From Prosopocoilus inquinatus (taxonomy: Eukaryota > Arthropoda > Insecta > Coleoptera > Lucanidae), in the NCBI GenBank assembly GCA_036172665.1, contig CM069880.1, positions 8,124,501 to 8,188,500 on the forward strand: a DNA stretch of 64,000 nt, written 5' to 3'. Below the pieces are notes generated by a model. That model saw nothing but the letters and a program-made list of their open reading frames with translations, had not been told where the DNA came from and made no database searches. Shown here in pieces: positions 1-11,289 of this stretch. Made by a program: the position numbers and the translations under genes. Positions within the stretch are counted from its first letter, which is position 1; every line of letters starts with the position of its first letter.

Positions 1-665
1 TCTAGCTTCGTTAAATGAGGAGATTAAAATAGAATTTACCCTTTTATATAAACAGCAACTTCTGACAGGTCACCGCTGTCACTCTTATCTTTATGGTTCA
101 CCACTGTATAATATTACAAACAAATGCTATCTACAGTTTCCTGATTGTGCACTCAGCAGAATTTTAAAGTTTCTTTTTAATTTATTGCGTAACCCACAGT
201 CTAGTGTTAACCGAGGTCACCCGAACGTTTATTATTTTTTTCCTTTTACACCGTATAAAAACAAACAAAAAATCCAGTGGCGTCACCCGTAATAATTTCA
301 TTTTTTTTTGCAGGGTTCTGCACGGTTTAACTTACTTAACTTAACTACATGAAAAATGTAGCAATTACACGAAGAATAAAAATAAAAATAAATATTAAAT
401 AATAAAAAGGCAGATTGCCAGATTCTGGTGGTTTGTGCCCTGAATACGGGCACCTATCATTAATGCGGTGTTGCCAGACACAACTTTTCATTTACAAATT
501 CAAATTTAATTAGCCTATTTTTACCTTATTTTAGTTCGCATTAGAACTATACGCTGAGTTCACTAAACATTTCACTTTGTATAACCAAAAATTAATTTAG
601 AATTTGGCGCAAGCTCAAGTATTTTAATTATACCTATCCATAAAGTGAATAATAATAAGACTTAC
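1..665. other. Gene-free left edge
   Basis: No coding frame is supported here. Positions 435-453 hold a small perfect hairpin, a 6-bp stem (GTGCCC/GGGCAC) around a 7-nt loop. The rest is AT-rich sequence with A/T runs. If the weak minus-strand exon at 666-854 is real, this stretch would be its intron. Confidence 0.4.
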
Positions 666-854
666 GACGGGAAAAAAAAAATTCAAGCGTGCCTCCGAAC
701 TTCCGAGCGCTTCGTGAAATTGGCAAGACGATTTTGAAGGACCGTCGAAAAAATTTTCTTTTATAGGTTCTTGTTTATTATTAGACATGTAACGCTCATT
801 CAACGCTCGAATATTATCATCCGTAAGGCACGTGTACTTACAGCACAAGTTCAT
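666..854 (-). CDS. Possible first coding exon of a minus-strand gene leaving the window
   Basis: An ATG at 854 opens a 63-codon frame, MNLCCKYTCLTDDN..., that runs to a consensus donor GTAAGT (acttac on the plus strand at 660-665) in phase 0. The composition (acidic, Asn/Ser-rich, ending in a Phe run) resembles protein but matches no family I recognise. The rest of the gene would lie beyond the left edge. A second donor-like GTAAGT occurs just after the ATG, so the exon could be noncoding. The head-to-head neighbour at 1605 would share the intervening promoter region. The call rests only on an ATG, an open frame and a donor site. Confidence 0.22.
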
Positions 855-1604
855 GTGCGTAGGTCCGTGATGTTATTGGCAAAGAATGTGTTTTCAGAAT
901 AAAGACCTACGTTAACGTTTTTCGACATCGTCTAGAAAAAAAAAAGCTTTGCATTATTTTATTCTCAGTAGGCATAATTAAAAATTAAAAAAAAAAGAAA
1001 CAGTAATTTGACAAGTTTGCTTCTTATTATTCTTAGGTCGGACAAATTTGAAAACGTCAGTGGCGTGCAGATGTCAGTCAAATTTTAAATTGTGTGTAAA
1101 ATAAAAGTTGAATTTAGAGTATCCAAACACCTTTTACATTGGTTATTGGCGTCAGTGTGTATGTAGAGTTAACAGCTAAAAAAAGATGTTTAAAAAAAAC
1201 ACAAATATAAATAGTAGACAACTTGATGCCACGAATCCAGCTAGACGAATTAAACAAAAAGAAATTACATGCTTGTTACACCACTGGTTTACATGACATA
1301 CATGTCTGTGGGCATGTCAGATGCAGCAAATTTTTCAATGACACGCGATTGGTAAAGTCAAAGAATTTCGCGAGATTTGTTGAGTGCTTCAGGCAGTTAA
1401 GTTTTTTATTTTTTTATATAAAAAGTCACTTACGTTTTTGCATCATGTAAAACCACTGAGTAGCACAGCACGATAATTTAGCAATATTTTATTGTTCTAA
1501 AATAATTATAAAATTCCTTTTGCATGACCATGGTGTCAATAGGTAATAATAATGATGATTATTATTATTGTTATTACATTTTAGGTTTAGATTCGAATGG
1601 CGTC
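855..1604. other. Upstream region of the membrane glycoprotein gene
   Basis: AT-rich sequence with no supported coding exon. A putative acceptor (a pyrimidine-poor stretch ending TTTTAG at about 1584) precedes the exon holding the start codon at 1605, so at least one noncoding exon probably lies further upstream. Confidence 0.35.
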
Positions 1605-1608
1605 ATGA
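1597..1608 (+). promoter_or_regulatory. Three-codon uORF overlapping the main start codon
   Basis: ATG GCG TCA TGA sits in the leader exon. Its TGA overlaps the ATG of the main frame at 1605 in an ATGA arrangement. Such overlaps usually limit initiation or depend on termination-reinitiation; no function is shown here. Confidence 0.4.
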
Positions 1609-2445
1609 CACTATATTGGTATATACATTGGTTTTGGATTACATATCAGTGTTACGGTAAGCAATTATTAATTAGGTATTAGTCTCAACCTGATTTTGAA
1701 ATATTTGATTCTAGGTTGTTTATGTGATGAGACTGTACATTCCGTAACGGAGGGTTCTTCGATTGTCAGCGAGACACATCGTACTCCGAAAGTAATTGGA
1801 GGTCTCAGCATTCCATCCAATATTTCTCCTGCCACCGTGTTTGTCAATGCGACTACATACGTTAAACCCCACAAATCGAAGAGTGCAGTCTCACGAAATG
1901 TAAACAGTACAACAGTACTTCCACCTACTAAAGAAACGACTGTGATAGACTTAAATGCTGCGGGTTTAAGTTTGAACTTGACGGATAACCGGACAAATCT
2001 TAGCATGATAAGTCGAACTGATAATTTTACAATTTCTGAAGATGAGAGACATGTTAATAATAGTTTGAAACACACAAGCGACGGGATGCAGCCCGTCGAT
2101 AATCTTTCTGCAGCGGGAATAACTGGTATTACTTTAGGTTGTGTTAGCGTAGTTGGACTTATTTCCGCTGTTAGTTATGTTTTGTACAGAAACAGGGGAT
2201 CCAATCGTCCGCAAGTACTTAATGACCATTGCAGTAATTTGGATTCCAGCGGGTATATCGACGATACCTCTGTTAGAGTATGCCCAGGTATAATCTAAAC
2301 ATTCTTAATTTAATTTGCCCCCTTTTTTTTGCAGGACAACTCCGAAGAAATGTACAGTTTGGATAACGATTCGTTTCTGAATAGTTTGGAGGCCATGACT
2401 ATTCAGAATTATTGGACAGACACGGTTAAACATACAAAATTATAA
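1605..2445 (+). CDS. Type I single-pass membrane glycoprotein, unrecognised family
   Basis: Three exons (1605-1656, 1715-2277, 2335-2445) join in phase to 241 codons. The first exon encodes a short aromatic hydrophobic leader (MTLYWYIHWFWITYQ), probably a signal peptide. The ectodomain is Ser/Thr-rich with at least seven N-glycosylation sequons (NIS, NAT, NST, NLT, NRT, NLS, NFT) and no cysteine-rich fold, so it looks mucin-like. One membrane segment lies at about residues 150-175 (GITLGCVSVVGLISAV). The roughly 65-residue cytoplasmic tail ends in an acidic and aromatic motif spread over the last exon, with MYSLDNDSFLNSLEAM followed by a basic C terminus. I do not recognise the family. The last-exon phase was chosen because the donor GTATGC at 2278 keeps this tail open, while the alternative donor six bases later shifts the frame. 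A likely polyadenylation signal AATAAA follows at about 2509. Confidence 0.62.
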
Positions 2446-3510
2446 GCCGATAATAACGATTATTTTTATTCAAGTATCTTAGAATCTGTGATGCATATCA
2501 ATAGACATAATAAATTTGTTTTTATATATTTTTATATGTGTATACATATGTGTGTATGTATATACTATTTAACAAGGCAATTAATTGATTAAAAATAGAA
2601 AAATCAAAGTACTTTTTTTTTTGTTCAACATGACCACATTTTGATTTGTTTTCTATTAAAGCAAAATAAATATGTGTATACATACACGACATAATTTAAA
2701 ATTGTTCTTGTTTTAAAACCCGAATCGTTTAAAAATGATTTGGCATAGATAGTTATTTTATTGCATGAAGGAGATTTTGTTTTAGTTATACAAGTACAAA
2801 TATTTGTTGAATATATTATACTAGTTATAAGTCTACTCTTTTGTGTAAAAATCTGATTTTATTACTAATAAGATTCGACGTATCACGTATTGTTACTGTG
2901 AAATTATTATTTTTTTTTTGTTATATATGTACGTATTTATTATTTAATTGCTTTTAAACTTTTAAATGTCTGTGTATACTACGCTAAGGTTTTACTCTCC
3001 ATGTGAAGCAATAAATCTTTTTCTCAGAGGAAGGCGGGGTTCAAAACGCAATTGTAAATTAAATTTCGATGTTGTGCGAATATACTCTTTGAATATTTCC
3101 TGTGATCAGTTTGTATTATGAGAAAACTTTAACAATGAATGTCAGTAACTAGAAATATGAATAATACACTTTAAGTCTGTAACATTTCATCTTTTAATAC
3201 ACACATTCTTCATATGTACAAAGTATTTTTAATTGAGACTTTAAATACGTATGAATTAATCATGAAGTGATGTAATCTATGGAGGGGATTTCAACAATAA
3301 CACGTAAGGCGTCGCTTAAAATTCAACTTGTGATTAGAATACAAAGTAACACTCTATAGCATAAGTAAGTTGCCTTTCATCATATCAGAAGTAATTAAAA
3401 ATTAATTGGGACAGACTTTTCTTTATCAAAAATGATAAGGTTATGAAATTAGATACGATCATAAACAATATAATACTTATTACATCTGCGAAATAATTTA
3501 AATTTTTAAA
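2446..3510. other. 3' UTR and intergenic spacer
   Basis: AT-rich sequence following the glycoprotein stop, with AATAAA signals and a TATG/TGTA low-complexity patch near 2530-2570. I see no further coding exon before the decarboxylase start at 3511. Confidence 0.5.
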
Positions 3511-5432
3511 ATGGATGCCCAGAACTTTCTGGAAAAGGTAATCACTTTATTAAAAGATGAAAACGTATTAGATACGACTGGCGAAAAAACTAATAAAGTC
3601 ATAAATTTCAAACACCCAGCCGAATTGGAGGTAAGAAGACAATTGTACCCCTCCCCCCCATTCCGCTGTAAAAAGGTGAACCGAGTTAATTTCAGAAAGA
3701 AATCGACTTCTCCCTGGACAGTACCGAACAGTATGATTTAGCCTCGTTAGAACAGCTGTGCAAACAAATAATTAAATACAGTGTGAGAACTCAGCACCCC
3801 CACTTTTATAATCAACTGTATGGTGGCACGGATTTGTTTGGGCTGGGGGGTGCTTGGATTTCGGAAGCCCTGAACACAAATCAACACACATTCGAAGTCG
3901 CCCCCGCTTTCATACTTGCAGAACAGGCAGTGTTAAGACACGTGCTCTTAAAATTTGGCTACGAGCAGGGAGATGGAATTTTCGCTCCGGGGGGAAGCTT
4001 ACTAAATTTATACGGGATGCTTCTAGCGAGGTATAAAATGTTCCCCGATGTAAAAACCAAGGGAATGTACGATCTTCCAGTTTTAGTTGCCTTTACATCC
4101 GAAGATGTAAGTTTTTTTTCTTTTTTTTTAATATGGTTGTTTCTCATTGTTTATAAACATAGGCACATTATTCTATACAAAAGACCATGCATATATTAGG
4201 GATTGGTATTGAGAATCTTGTGACTGTACCTAGTGATGAATATGGAAGGATGTTGCCGGAATACTTAGAAAAAGAGGTGCTTCGTGTTAAGAACGATGGA
4301 AAAGTGCCTTTCTTCACGAATGCAACTGCGGGAACTACAGTACTTGGTGCAATCGATCCTTTAAACGAAATAGCAGATATTTGTGAGGAACACGGGATGT
4401 GGTTCCATGTCGACGTAACTTTTTTTAGATTATAATTATAATCAAAACCCCAAATTTTAAGAACAATAATTTTCAGGCATGCATTGCTGGTACGTTAATA
4501 CTTTCACAAAAGTATAGAAGTCGTTTGCATGGCATACACAGGTGGTAGAAACTGCAATTAATTTGAGCGCTACTTTATTGAATCAAATTGTAGATCTGAT
4601 TCGATTGCTTGGAACGCACATAAAATGTTGGGGGCTCCTCTGCAGTGTTCCTTATTTTTAACTAAACATAACGTAAGTACCACTATTACAAGTCTGTTAA
4701 TAATTAAAAGCGAATTTCCAGGGTTTATTACACAAATGTAATTCTGCTCTGGCCACCTATTTATTTCAGCAAGATAAATTTTATGATGTTTCATACGATA
4801 TTGGCGATAAAAGTGTACAGTGTGGCCGCAAGGTTTATTTTGATTAATATTTGCGTACGCTTTAAATTAATTAAAAAAAATAATTGTAGACCGACGCTTT
4901 TAAATTTTGGTTAATGTGGAAGGCCCGTGGCGATCTTGGCTTTGAAAAGCTGGTAGATAACGCAATGGAAGCCGCTATGTACACAAGTACTTCAACATTG
5001 GAAAACTCTTCTTAAAAATTAGTTTTCAGGTACTTCAAACAAAAAATCTCCGGAAACGAAAGCTTCAAGTTAATTCTAGAAGATTTTGATACCTCAGCTG
5101 TTTGTTTCTATTATATACCGGAAAGCATGCGAGGCCAAACTAAAAACAATGATTGGTTTGAAAAACTAAACCGGGTGAGTTCGTTGTATATAAAAATGGG
5201 TAAACTCTGAAATGCGCTTCTTTTTTTTCTTCCCCCCTAATAGGTAGCCCCCGCAATTAAAGAAAAGATGGTTAAGGAAGGGACTTTAATGATTGGGTAT
5301 TCACCGTTACAACAGAAAGGCCTCCCCAATTTCTTTCGCATGATAATCACTTGTCACCCTGCACCAACTTCGGCCCATATGGATTTTGTTATAACAGAAA
5401 TTGAAAGATTGGGACAAAATTTGCAGTTATAA
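3511..5432 (+). CDS. Csad: PLP-dependent decarboxylase, cysteine sulfinate/aspartate decarboxylase-like
   Basis: Nine exons (3511-3630, 3696-4106, 4163-4414, 4477-4541, 4594-4672, 4722-4832, 4890-4978, 5030-5174, 5244-5432) join without a frame break to 486 aa, the usual length for CSAD. Group II decarboxylase landmarks run in order: [34 protein letters not shown]; the cofactor-stacking His in [24 protein letters not shown] (Asp261, binding the pyridine nitrogen); and the Schiff-base Lys293 in [13 protein letters not shown]-terminal landmarks are [11 protein letters not shown], the WLMWKARGD substrate segment and [17 protein letters not shown]. Family knowledge: these enzymes make hypotaurine from cysteine sulfinate or beta-alanine from aspartate, and in insects beta-alanine feeds cuticle tanning. 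Oddities: the usual HVDAAWGG reads HVDACIAG, and the usual NPHK reads NAHK. Substrate preference cannot be read from the sequence. It is convergent with the MFSD12-like gene. Confidence 0.9.
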
Positions 5433-5437
5433 AATTT

Positions 5438-5443
5438 TTTATT
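5438..5443 (-). terminator. Polyadenylation signal of the MFSD12-like gene
   Basis: AATAAA on the minus strand is the first such signal after the MFSD12-like stop at 5481. Cleavage downstream of it would fall inside the last coding exon of the opposing decarboxylase gene. Confidence 0.5.
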
Positions 5444-5459
5444 CCAGTAAATCTAAAAC

Positions 5460-5465
5460 AATAAA
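5460..5465 (+). terminator. Polyadenylation signal of the decarboxylase gene
   Basis: AATAAA lies 27 nt after the TAA at 5430-5432. Cleavage 10-30 nt further would fall at or inside the terminal exon of the convergent MFSD12-like gene, whose stop is at 5481-5483. Confidence 0.55.
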
Positions 5466-5480
5466 TACAACAGGCATGCA

Positions 5481-7256
5481 TCAGTTAAGTCTTGCGTTTT
5501 GATACCGGAAAAATAATGATGCTGTTAATCCAAAAGTAACAGCTCCACCACCGATAAACCCCAATACGTGTTTGTAAAAATTAGGACACAAGCTTTTAGG
5601 TTGGCAGTGTCTAAAACATAATAAATAGTAATTGCAGCTATGCTATAGTACAGCGAATACACTTACAAGTGCTGAATTATTACTATTACAATTCCTGAAA
5701 CCAACTTATCCGTAAATGTAACCACACTGTACACAGAAGCACTTTTAAATTTCTTGATTTTTATAAAATTCGCAGTTACACACAAGCTGGATATCATAGT
5801 AGCTGAACTACCAATGCCTGCAAGTTGATTAATTAAAAATTAACTTCATACAAAATTATTGCACACCTGTAAAACAGACAATCGCATAGATTTCATAAGA
5901 GTTTGAAACTGCACCGAAACCAATCCAAAACGAACCAACCACAGAAAAAATCGACCCGATAAAATAAACGACCTGCAAGTTATCAACAATAAAAAAAAAA
6001 TTAGTAATCCATGACATTACGTTATCATCACAAAATTCACTTCTGTATTTAAAAGCAATCGAAGTCAAAAATGACGCACAAAAACTTGCAAGCGGCACAC
6101 TTGCTATGGTTCTTCTTATTCCGTTACTGTCCTCAATTCCTGGGTTTCTCTCTTCTAAATACAAGGGAATGTACATCAGGTTTAAGATGGTATACAATCT
6201 AGACGACATGTACCTACGAAGATAAGTTGAATAAACCATCGAAATGAAGGGCCTTACTTACATTACCGATACAATATAGATAATACGAGACCTGAAAATG
6301 CATTCCGCTTTAATTAAAAACGTTGCCTCAGTTGCTTCTAAAACATCTTCCTCGGGGGAGTCCTCCTGTTTAGTTTTGATGCCACAGTAATATAAAAGAG
6401 AGCAGAAGATACCAACTGTAGTCACAATGAAAACAATATCCTGCAAAACTATTTTTTTTTAATAATTCTTTGATGATATACGTATTAATTTTCACTTTAA
6501 ATTTTTGATGATCATTGGGGCCTATGTTTTCCGGCACTTGCCCATTTTGCAGAACAATCCACGTGATGATATAAACGAATATATTGCAACAAACCGAAGC
6601 AGTGTACCTTGGAAAAAAAATATGTTGTTAATTAAATTTGCAGTTTTGTTACGTTATTAATTAATACCGTATTGCTGTGAAGTCAGCAATCTGCAGTGTC
6701 TTACGTGATATTATTGGTATAACTGCAAGATGTGATATTTGTACGATGGCCCATCCTAATTGAAAAAGCACCACAAGACTTCCGTAATACAGCAAGGCAA
6801 GACCATCATTTGTTCCGGGGTTCCATGAAAAAATCAATGAGAAGCCCATGGCAACACAGAGTGATCCTAAAATTCCTCAAGTTAAATACGTTTTTGAAAA
6901 TGCTTTCGCTAACTTATGCACCTGCCAAGTACCATTTTTGGGAGGCCCCGGTCTTATCTATTGCCCAACCCGCTGTAGTTGTAGCCAGTGAATCTGTAAC
7001 TTGTCCTAAAAGGAAACTAATTTAATTATAAATAATTCAATGTGGTATTGCAACTCGCTGGACCTATCATAATTAACGTTCCAGCCAAGTTAGGTTTAAT
7101 TTCCAAAACTATCTGGAAGTATAGGAGTGTGTAAGAAAACCAAATTGCTGCGCAGAGGTCATTGTAAACATGGCCCAATCCGTAAGTTAATTTTTGTATG
7201 CAGTAGTTTCTATTTGGTAAAAAGTTTCCGGTTTGAATATCAACTTCGCCTGTCAT
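5481..7256 (-). CDS. Mfsd12: MFSD12-like major facilitator transporter
   Basis: Nine exons (7256-7064, 7005-6922, 6875-6668, 6607-6496, 6440-6292, 6213-6021, 5972-5867, 5817-5667, 5610-5481) join in phase to 441 aa. The opening helix has the MFSD12-type motif YGLGHVYNDLCAAIWFSYTL. An MFS loop follows (GQVTDSLATTTAGWAIDKTG), then QLGWAIVQISHLAVIP, TAIRYTASVCCNIFVY, the mid-protein cytoplasmic acidic loop QEDSPEEDVLEATEATF, and YMSSRLYTILNLMYIPLYL opening the second half. MFSD12 of vertebrates imports cysteine into lysosomes and melanosomes; the same role here is inference. The donor of exon 1 (GTCCAG) is weak. The 48-nt intron between 6020 and 5973 is a multiple of three without stops, so its retention would insert 16 residues. 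The gene is convergent with the decarboxylase, with 48 bp between stop codons. Confidence 0.86.
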
Positions 7257-8810
7257 GTTAATTAATAAGTGGACCTAAAAATTAAGGAGTAGTGATAAAA
7301 ACACTGATGAATTATTTTGATTATTAATCACCAGAAAAATGAAGTACTTACTTTGAACAATTAACTTGCATAGAATAAACTGCTTTGCAAGTTACAGCAA
7401 GTATGGCAGGTAATTATACATGCATCACAGGATATCAACTCTTGAAAGGTTTCTCGCTTATGTTTGTAATATGATACCGATGAAGTATGTGGATTAAAAC
7501 CCAGCAAATTCTTGTGGTTTTATTAACAATAAAGGAGAGGGTCGGTTCTGGAATATTTAACATTGAAACCACAAAATCGCTGCTACACATAGAATCATTT
7601 ATTAGACAACAATGCTTTAAGTTACAAAACTAAAAATGATTTACATAACCGAATATAATTTGTACCTTATGATATTGACTATGTAACAAAACAAATTTAT
7701 AAAAAATATATACAATCAAAAAAAAATTGTATAAGACAACTTCTTATACTTTCTTTTGCATATCGGAATTAATTAATAAACTCCCACCACACTAACAGTT
7801 TCGCAGAGAAAATAAGGCTTGAATGGAAATAAATTTAATAAAAATGCGAAACAAATCAAACACCTAGACACAGTTCAATATATGTTAAATTTCTTGATAA
7901 TTCGTTTACTTGTTTACTTCATAACATCAACAGGAAAAATTTCTAGAAGTTTCTGTAAAGTCGAAGAAAATTCTGAAATTTCTTAAAAACATCTAGAAAA
8001 ATAGTCTACGATTCCAGAAAAAACATCGAAAAATTTAGGACCAGAATTACTATATGACTTCATCAAATTCGTTTAAATGGACTTCTCCAACCAGTTTGGT
8101 CTAAGCTTTTAACAATAATTTCTTTTAACAATAATTTCTTATATGCCTCTGTTGATGTAATAGCTATCCATTATATGAGAAGGTACATTACAAGAGGATT
8201 GACATAAAACAATTAATAAATATTAAGATAAACCCAGTCAACTGGATCCATAAGTAATTGGGCCACCGTTTTTAAATCTTGTATTGCATGTAATTTTTTT
8301 TAAGAAAGAATTTTTTTCCTTATGTGCTGTAAATACAATAATTTTAAAGAACTATGTCAACAGCAGCATGACCCAATTATCCCATAATTTTTTCACTACA
8401 ATATAAATTGTAAGAGTTGGTCAACTTTGCCTTCATTTTTGAGGCAACTGAACCCACAAGCAATAAAAATATAGAAAATAAAGAAAATTATTTAAAACTT
8501 ATGAATATATTAATGATCGATATACCGACTTAGAAGATCTCCTAAGGCCAGTAAGCAATACAAACAGCAGTCAGATAACCACTAACAGACCTTAAAAGGC
8601 CTTCACAACTAGTATACTTAAATAAAAAAAATGAGATTATCATAAACACAGGTTTTATGTTTGAAGGAATGTAAGTAGTACAATTTCAGCTGTAAATCTA
8701 TGTCCCAGTTAGCCAGGTTTGCCTTATTTTTTTTCTCAATACACATCAATAAATATAGTTTCTTCTTCAACAATTAAAGTGGTTTATAATCGAAATCCAG
8801 TAGTCGTCAT
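7257..8810. other. Spacer between the MFSD12-like gene and PRCC
   Basis: The right part is the presumed 3' UTR of PRCC and the left part the MFSD12-like promoter. A perfect short tandem duplication of about 17 bp (unit TTTAACAATAATTTCTT) lies near 8106-8140. I see no coding exon. Confidence 0.45.
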
Positions 8811-10232
8811 TTAAAATCCATATTTTGCTTGAGTCCTCTGCCTGGTGTACCTATTTTGGGCCCACTGATTCTTCAAGTCCTGCTCATTTGCCTTGGCCTG
8901 AAAAAATTCGTTCAAGTAGAAAAAAAAATTAGAAAAGAAGGTAATTAGTATACCTGTTGAGCCAAATAAGTAATGTGATGTTTACGACGGCATGTATCAT
9001 TAACTGGATCCTTCACCACATACTTCGGAGCCATTTCTGGATCTGTAAGTGACTTTGTCATCCATATATCCTTGTCAGGCAGAATTTCATCCTCGTTTAT
9101 ATCAATTATATCAATTTCTTCTTTCTTTTGCTTGCTGTTTGCACCCAACAGTTCCTTGAACTGCAAGCAATTATTTTGGCTATTAATAACATGATGTTAT
9201 CAATATGAAGTAAACTTACTGCTTGATTATCCAAACCCTGATATGGTTTCACAGGTTCTGGAGCTGGTTCTATCTCGTTGGTAGTCACAGTTTGTTCAAT
9301 GGTAGCAACAAAGCGTTTCTGCCTTCCGCAAACTTTCTGCCAAGTAGCATCATCATACGTATCTGGCACAGGAATATCCTCATCACTGTCTGAATCATCA
9401 GAATCCGGATCATTCTTGACTTCCTTAAGAGGAGTTGGCTTCTTGTCTTTGTCAAGCAATTTGGTCCCTTTGTTCTTATTTCTTAGAACATGAGGTATAA
9501 TCTGCAGGTGCTTCGGTTGGGGGTTGGATTTTGGTGGAGGTAAAAAATCAAACAAACCAGATGATGACTAAAAGCAATGCCAAAATTACTTCCGAGATAC
9601 GCAAACAAAACAATTACAATTACGTACTGCTTGAGTTCTCTGTTTCTTACGCTTTGGCTGATCCTCATCGCTGTCAAAAATGGATAGGGAAGGAATGGTG
9701 ATTTTTACTGGCTGCTTAGAACTAGTTGGTTTTTCAATTTGTACTTCTTTTTTCTTTAGAAATTCATCCTGCTCTTCAGTTACATAACCGTCTGCTTTAA
9801 TGGGCTCCGGCAAATCAGTAAAAATATCTAATGGAATGTAATTTTTAAATACACGTTTTTTTTTAATGAATGTTAGGGATGACAATCAGTGCCCTTTAGG
9901 ATACCCATTACACAATAATTACCCAAAATTGCTCCACAACCGAGTGATGTTACAAGCATTAGTTTTATAATAGATTTCAAATTGTTCTTCGATATTTATC
10001 GGACATCCAGGAAGGTATCAGGTAATAGGTACCTACCGAGATACCAGTAGTAAGGACTCAGGTAGTGAAATTATTGGATATTGATATCCACAGAGCAGGT
10101 ATTACCATAATTCTTACTTGTCTGAGCAGGCCCCGTAGTAGAATCTGCAGGGAAAGTGTTGGACTTGCCCGACTCAGTATCAGAGGTATCATCCTCACTA
10201 TCACTGCTGTTAGCATATGACACTAAAGACAT
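8811..10232 (-). CDS. Prcc: PRCC homologue (proline-rich nuclear/spliceosome-associated protein)
   Basis: Five exons (10232-10118, 9827-9628, 9567-9220, 9160-8954, 8897-8811) join to 318 aa. The N terminus MSLVSYANSSDSEDD is acidic and serine-rich. The middle has a proline-rich FDFLPPPKSNPQPK block and acidic Ser/Asp runs. The C terminus carries the PRCC signature: RRKHHITYLAQQAK, then NQWAQNRYTRRQRTQAKYGF at the very end. In vertebrates PRCC is nuclear, interacts with pre-mRNA splicing factors and MAD2B, and is a TFE3 fusion partner in renal carcinoma. The start was taken at 10232; an in-frame ATG 33 nt upstream would add MTRNFLDRRLK. The exon 2 acceptor (TTAG at 9828-9831) is the least certain junction. 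Intron 1 contains a decayed hAT-like MITE. Confidence 0.85.
9874..10060. mobile_element. Decayed hAT-like MITE in PRCC intron 1
   Basis: The stretch begins TAGGGATGAC and contains degraded ACCC/GGGTA-type repeats (GGATACCCATTAC, ATTACCCAAAA, then TATCGGACATCC, GGTATCAGGTAATAGGTACC, CGAGATACCAGTAG). This is the same order and orientation as the intact copy at 49727-50106, but with much of the middle lost. No target duplication is discernible. Confidence 0.45.
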
Positions 10233-11289
10233 TTTTAAGCGTCGATCTAAAAAATTGCGTGTCATTTAAAATTTAAAGACCAGATTTCTAATACCGTTTT
10301 TAAAGACAATGCGGAATATAAGCAAATACGACCAAACGAAGTCAATTATCTTTTTTAGATAAGCTTTTAACAAACAAAAGATGAGGTTATCCCTTTAAAC
10401 ATTTAATAATTCAATCACTTACCACACTCCACTTTCACCAGCGCACCAACACGAACGTAATGAATTGGGCCGGGTCAAAATCAATAAGCTGCCCTCGCAC
10501 AAATTTCACCTAGATTTAAGTAGCTAAATGCAATGCTGCACGAATAGCGGGGGCCACAAATATTAAACGGACTATATATGTATATACCTAGCCATATACT
10601 AATTTCAATACAGTTACCTAACTTATCTGAGCGTACGTTTTTACGTTATGTCGCTAGAGGCGCTGTCATTTCTAATTCTATCATTTCTAATTTCAAATAA
10701 ATAAGCAACAGATGGAGCAAGCATAGTAATGTTGCTAATTTTAGTTGTAAGGGTGTTAAAACAACTTTTCCAGGGGCTTGACGAAATTGCCAGACCAAAT
10801 TGATGGTTTTATTATATGCAAACAGAGGGTGTCGCAACTGCGCATTTTAGCCCACGTAACACGTGCTAGCAACCGTGCCTGAGCATTGTTTCGACTATTT
10901 TTGTTTATTATGTTGGACTCTGTATTTAGCTGTTTGTTTTTTTTTTTCCAATAATTTTGGTGGTGTGTTGTATTATTGTGCTTTTACAATGGGCAGAACG
11001 TATGCAAAACGGCCGAAAAAAAATAAGAAAGCAAAATCAATGAAATACATTTGGAGAACAAGAAAATGTTCTGTGCATTTAACGAGAGTGAGCCAAGATA
11101 AGATTCTCAAATTACTTAGTATTTTCTGCACTATTTTGTTTTTATAGAAAAGTTTTCTAATTAAACTTGTCACTGTTACAGCACCTCAAATGCCAATACT
11201 CAAATATTTTACGATGCGGACATGGAACGTTTTGAGGATGTAATAATAACTGAAATTCCAAATTGCAAGTAAGTATTATAAATGGACAA

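Noticed and set aside
4570..4794. Minus-strand frame opposite the decarboxylase
   Set aside because: Antisense of well-supported coding exons; no family features.
9727..10060. Telomeric repeat interpretation of the ACCC/GGGTA blocks
   Set aside because: The units are TACCCG/GATACCC, not TTAGG, and the better copy has transposon ends and a target duplication.
10989..11276. Small basic frame MGRTYAKRPKKNKKAKSMKY and a following open block reading TSNANTQIFYDADMERFEDV
   Set aside because: The only good donor joins the two in the wrong phase and gives an early stop; no family resemblance. Could be a noncoding or degenerate transcript.
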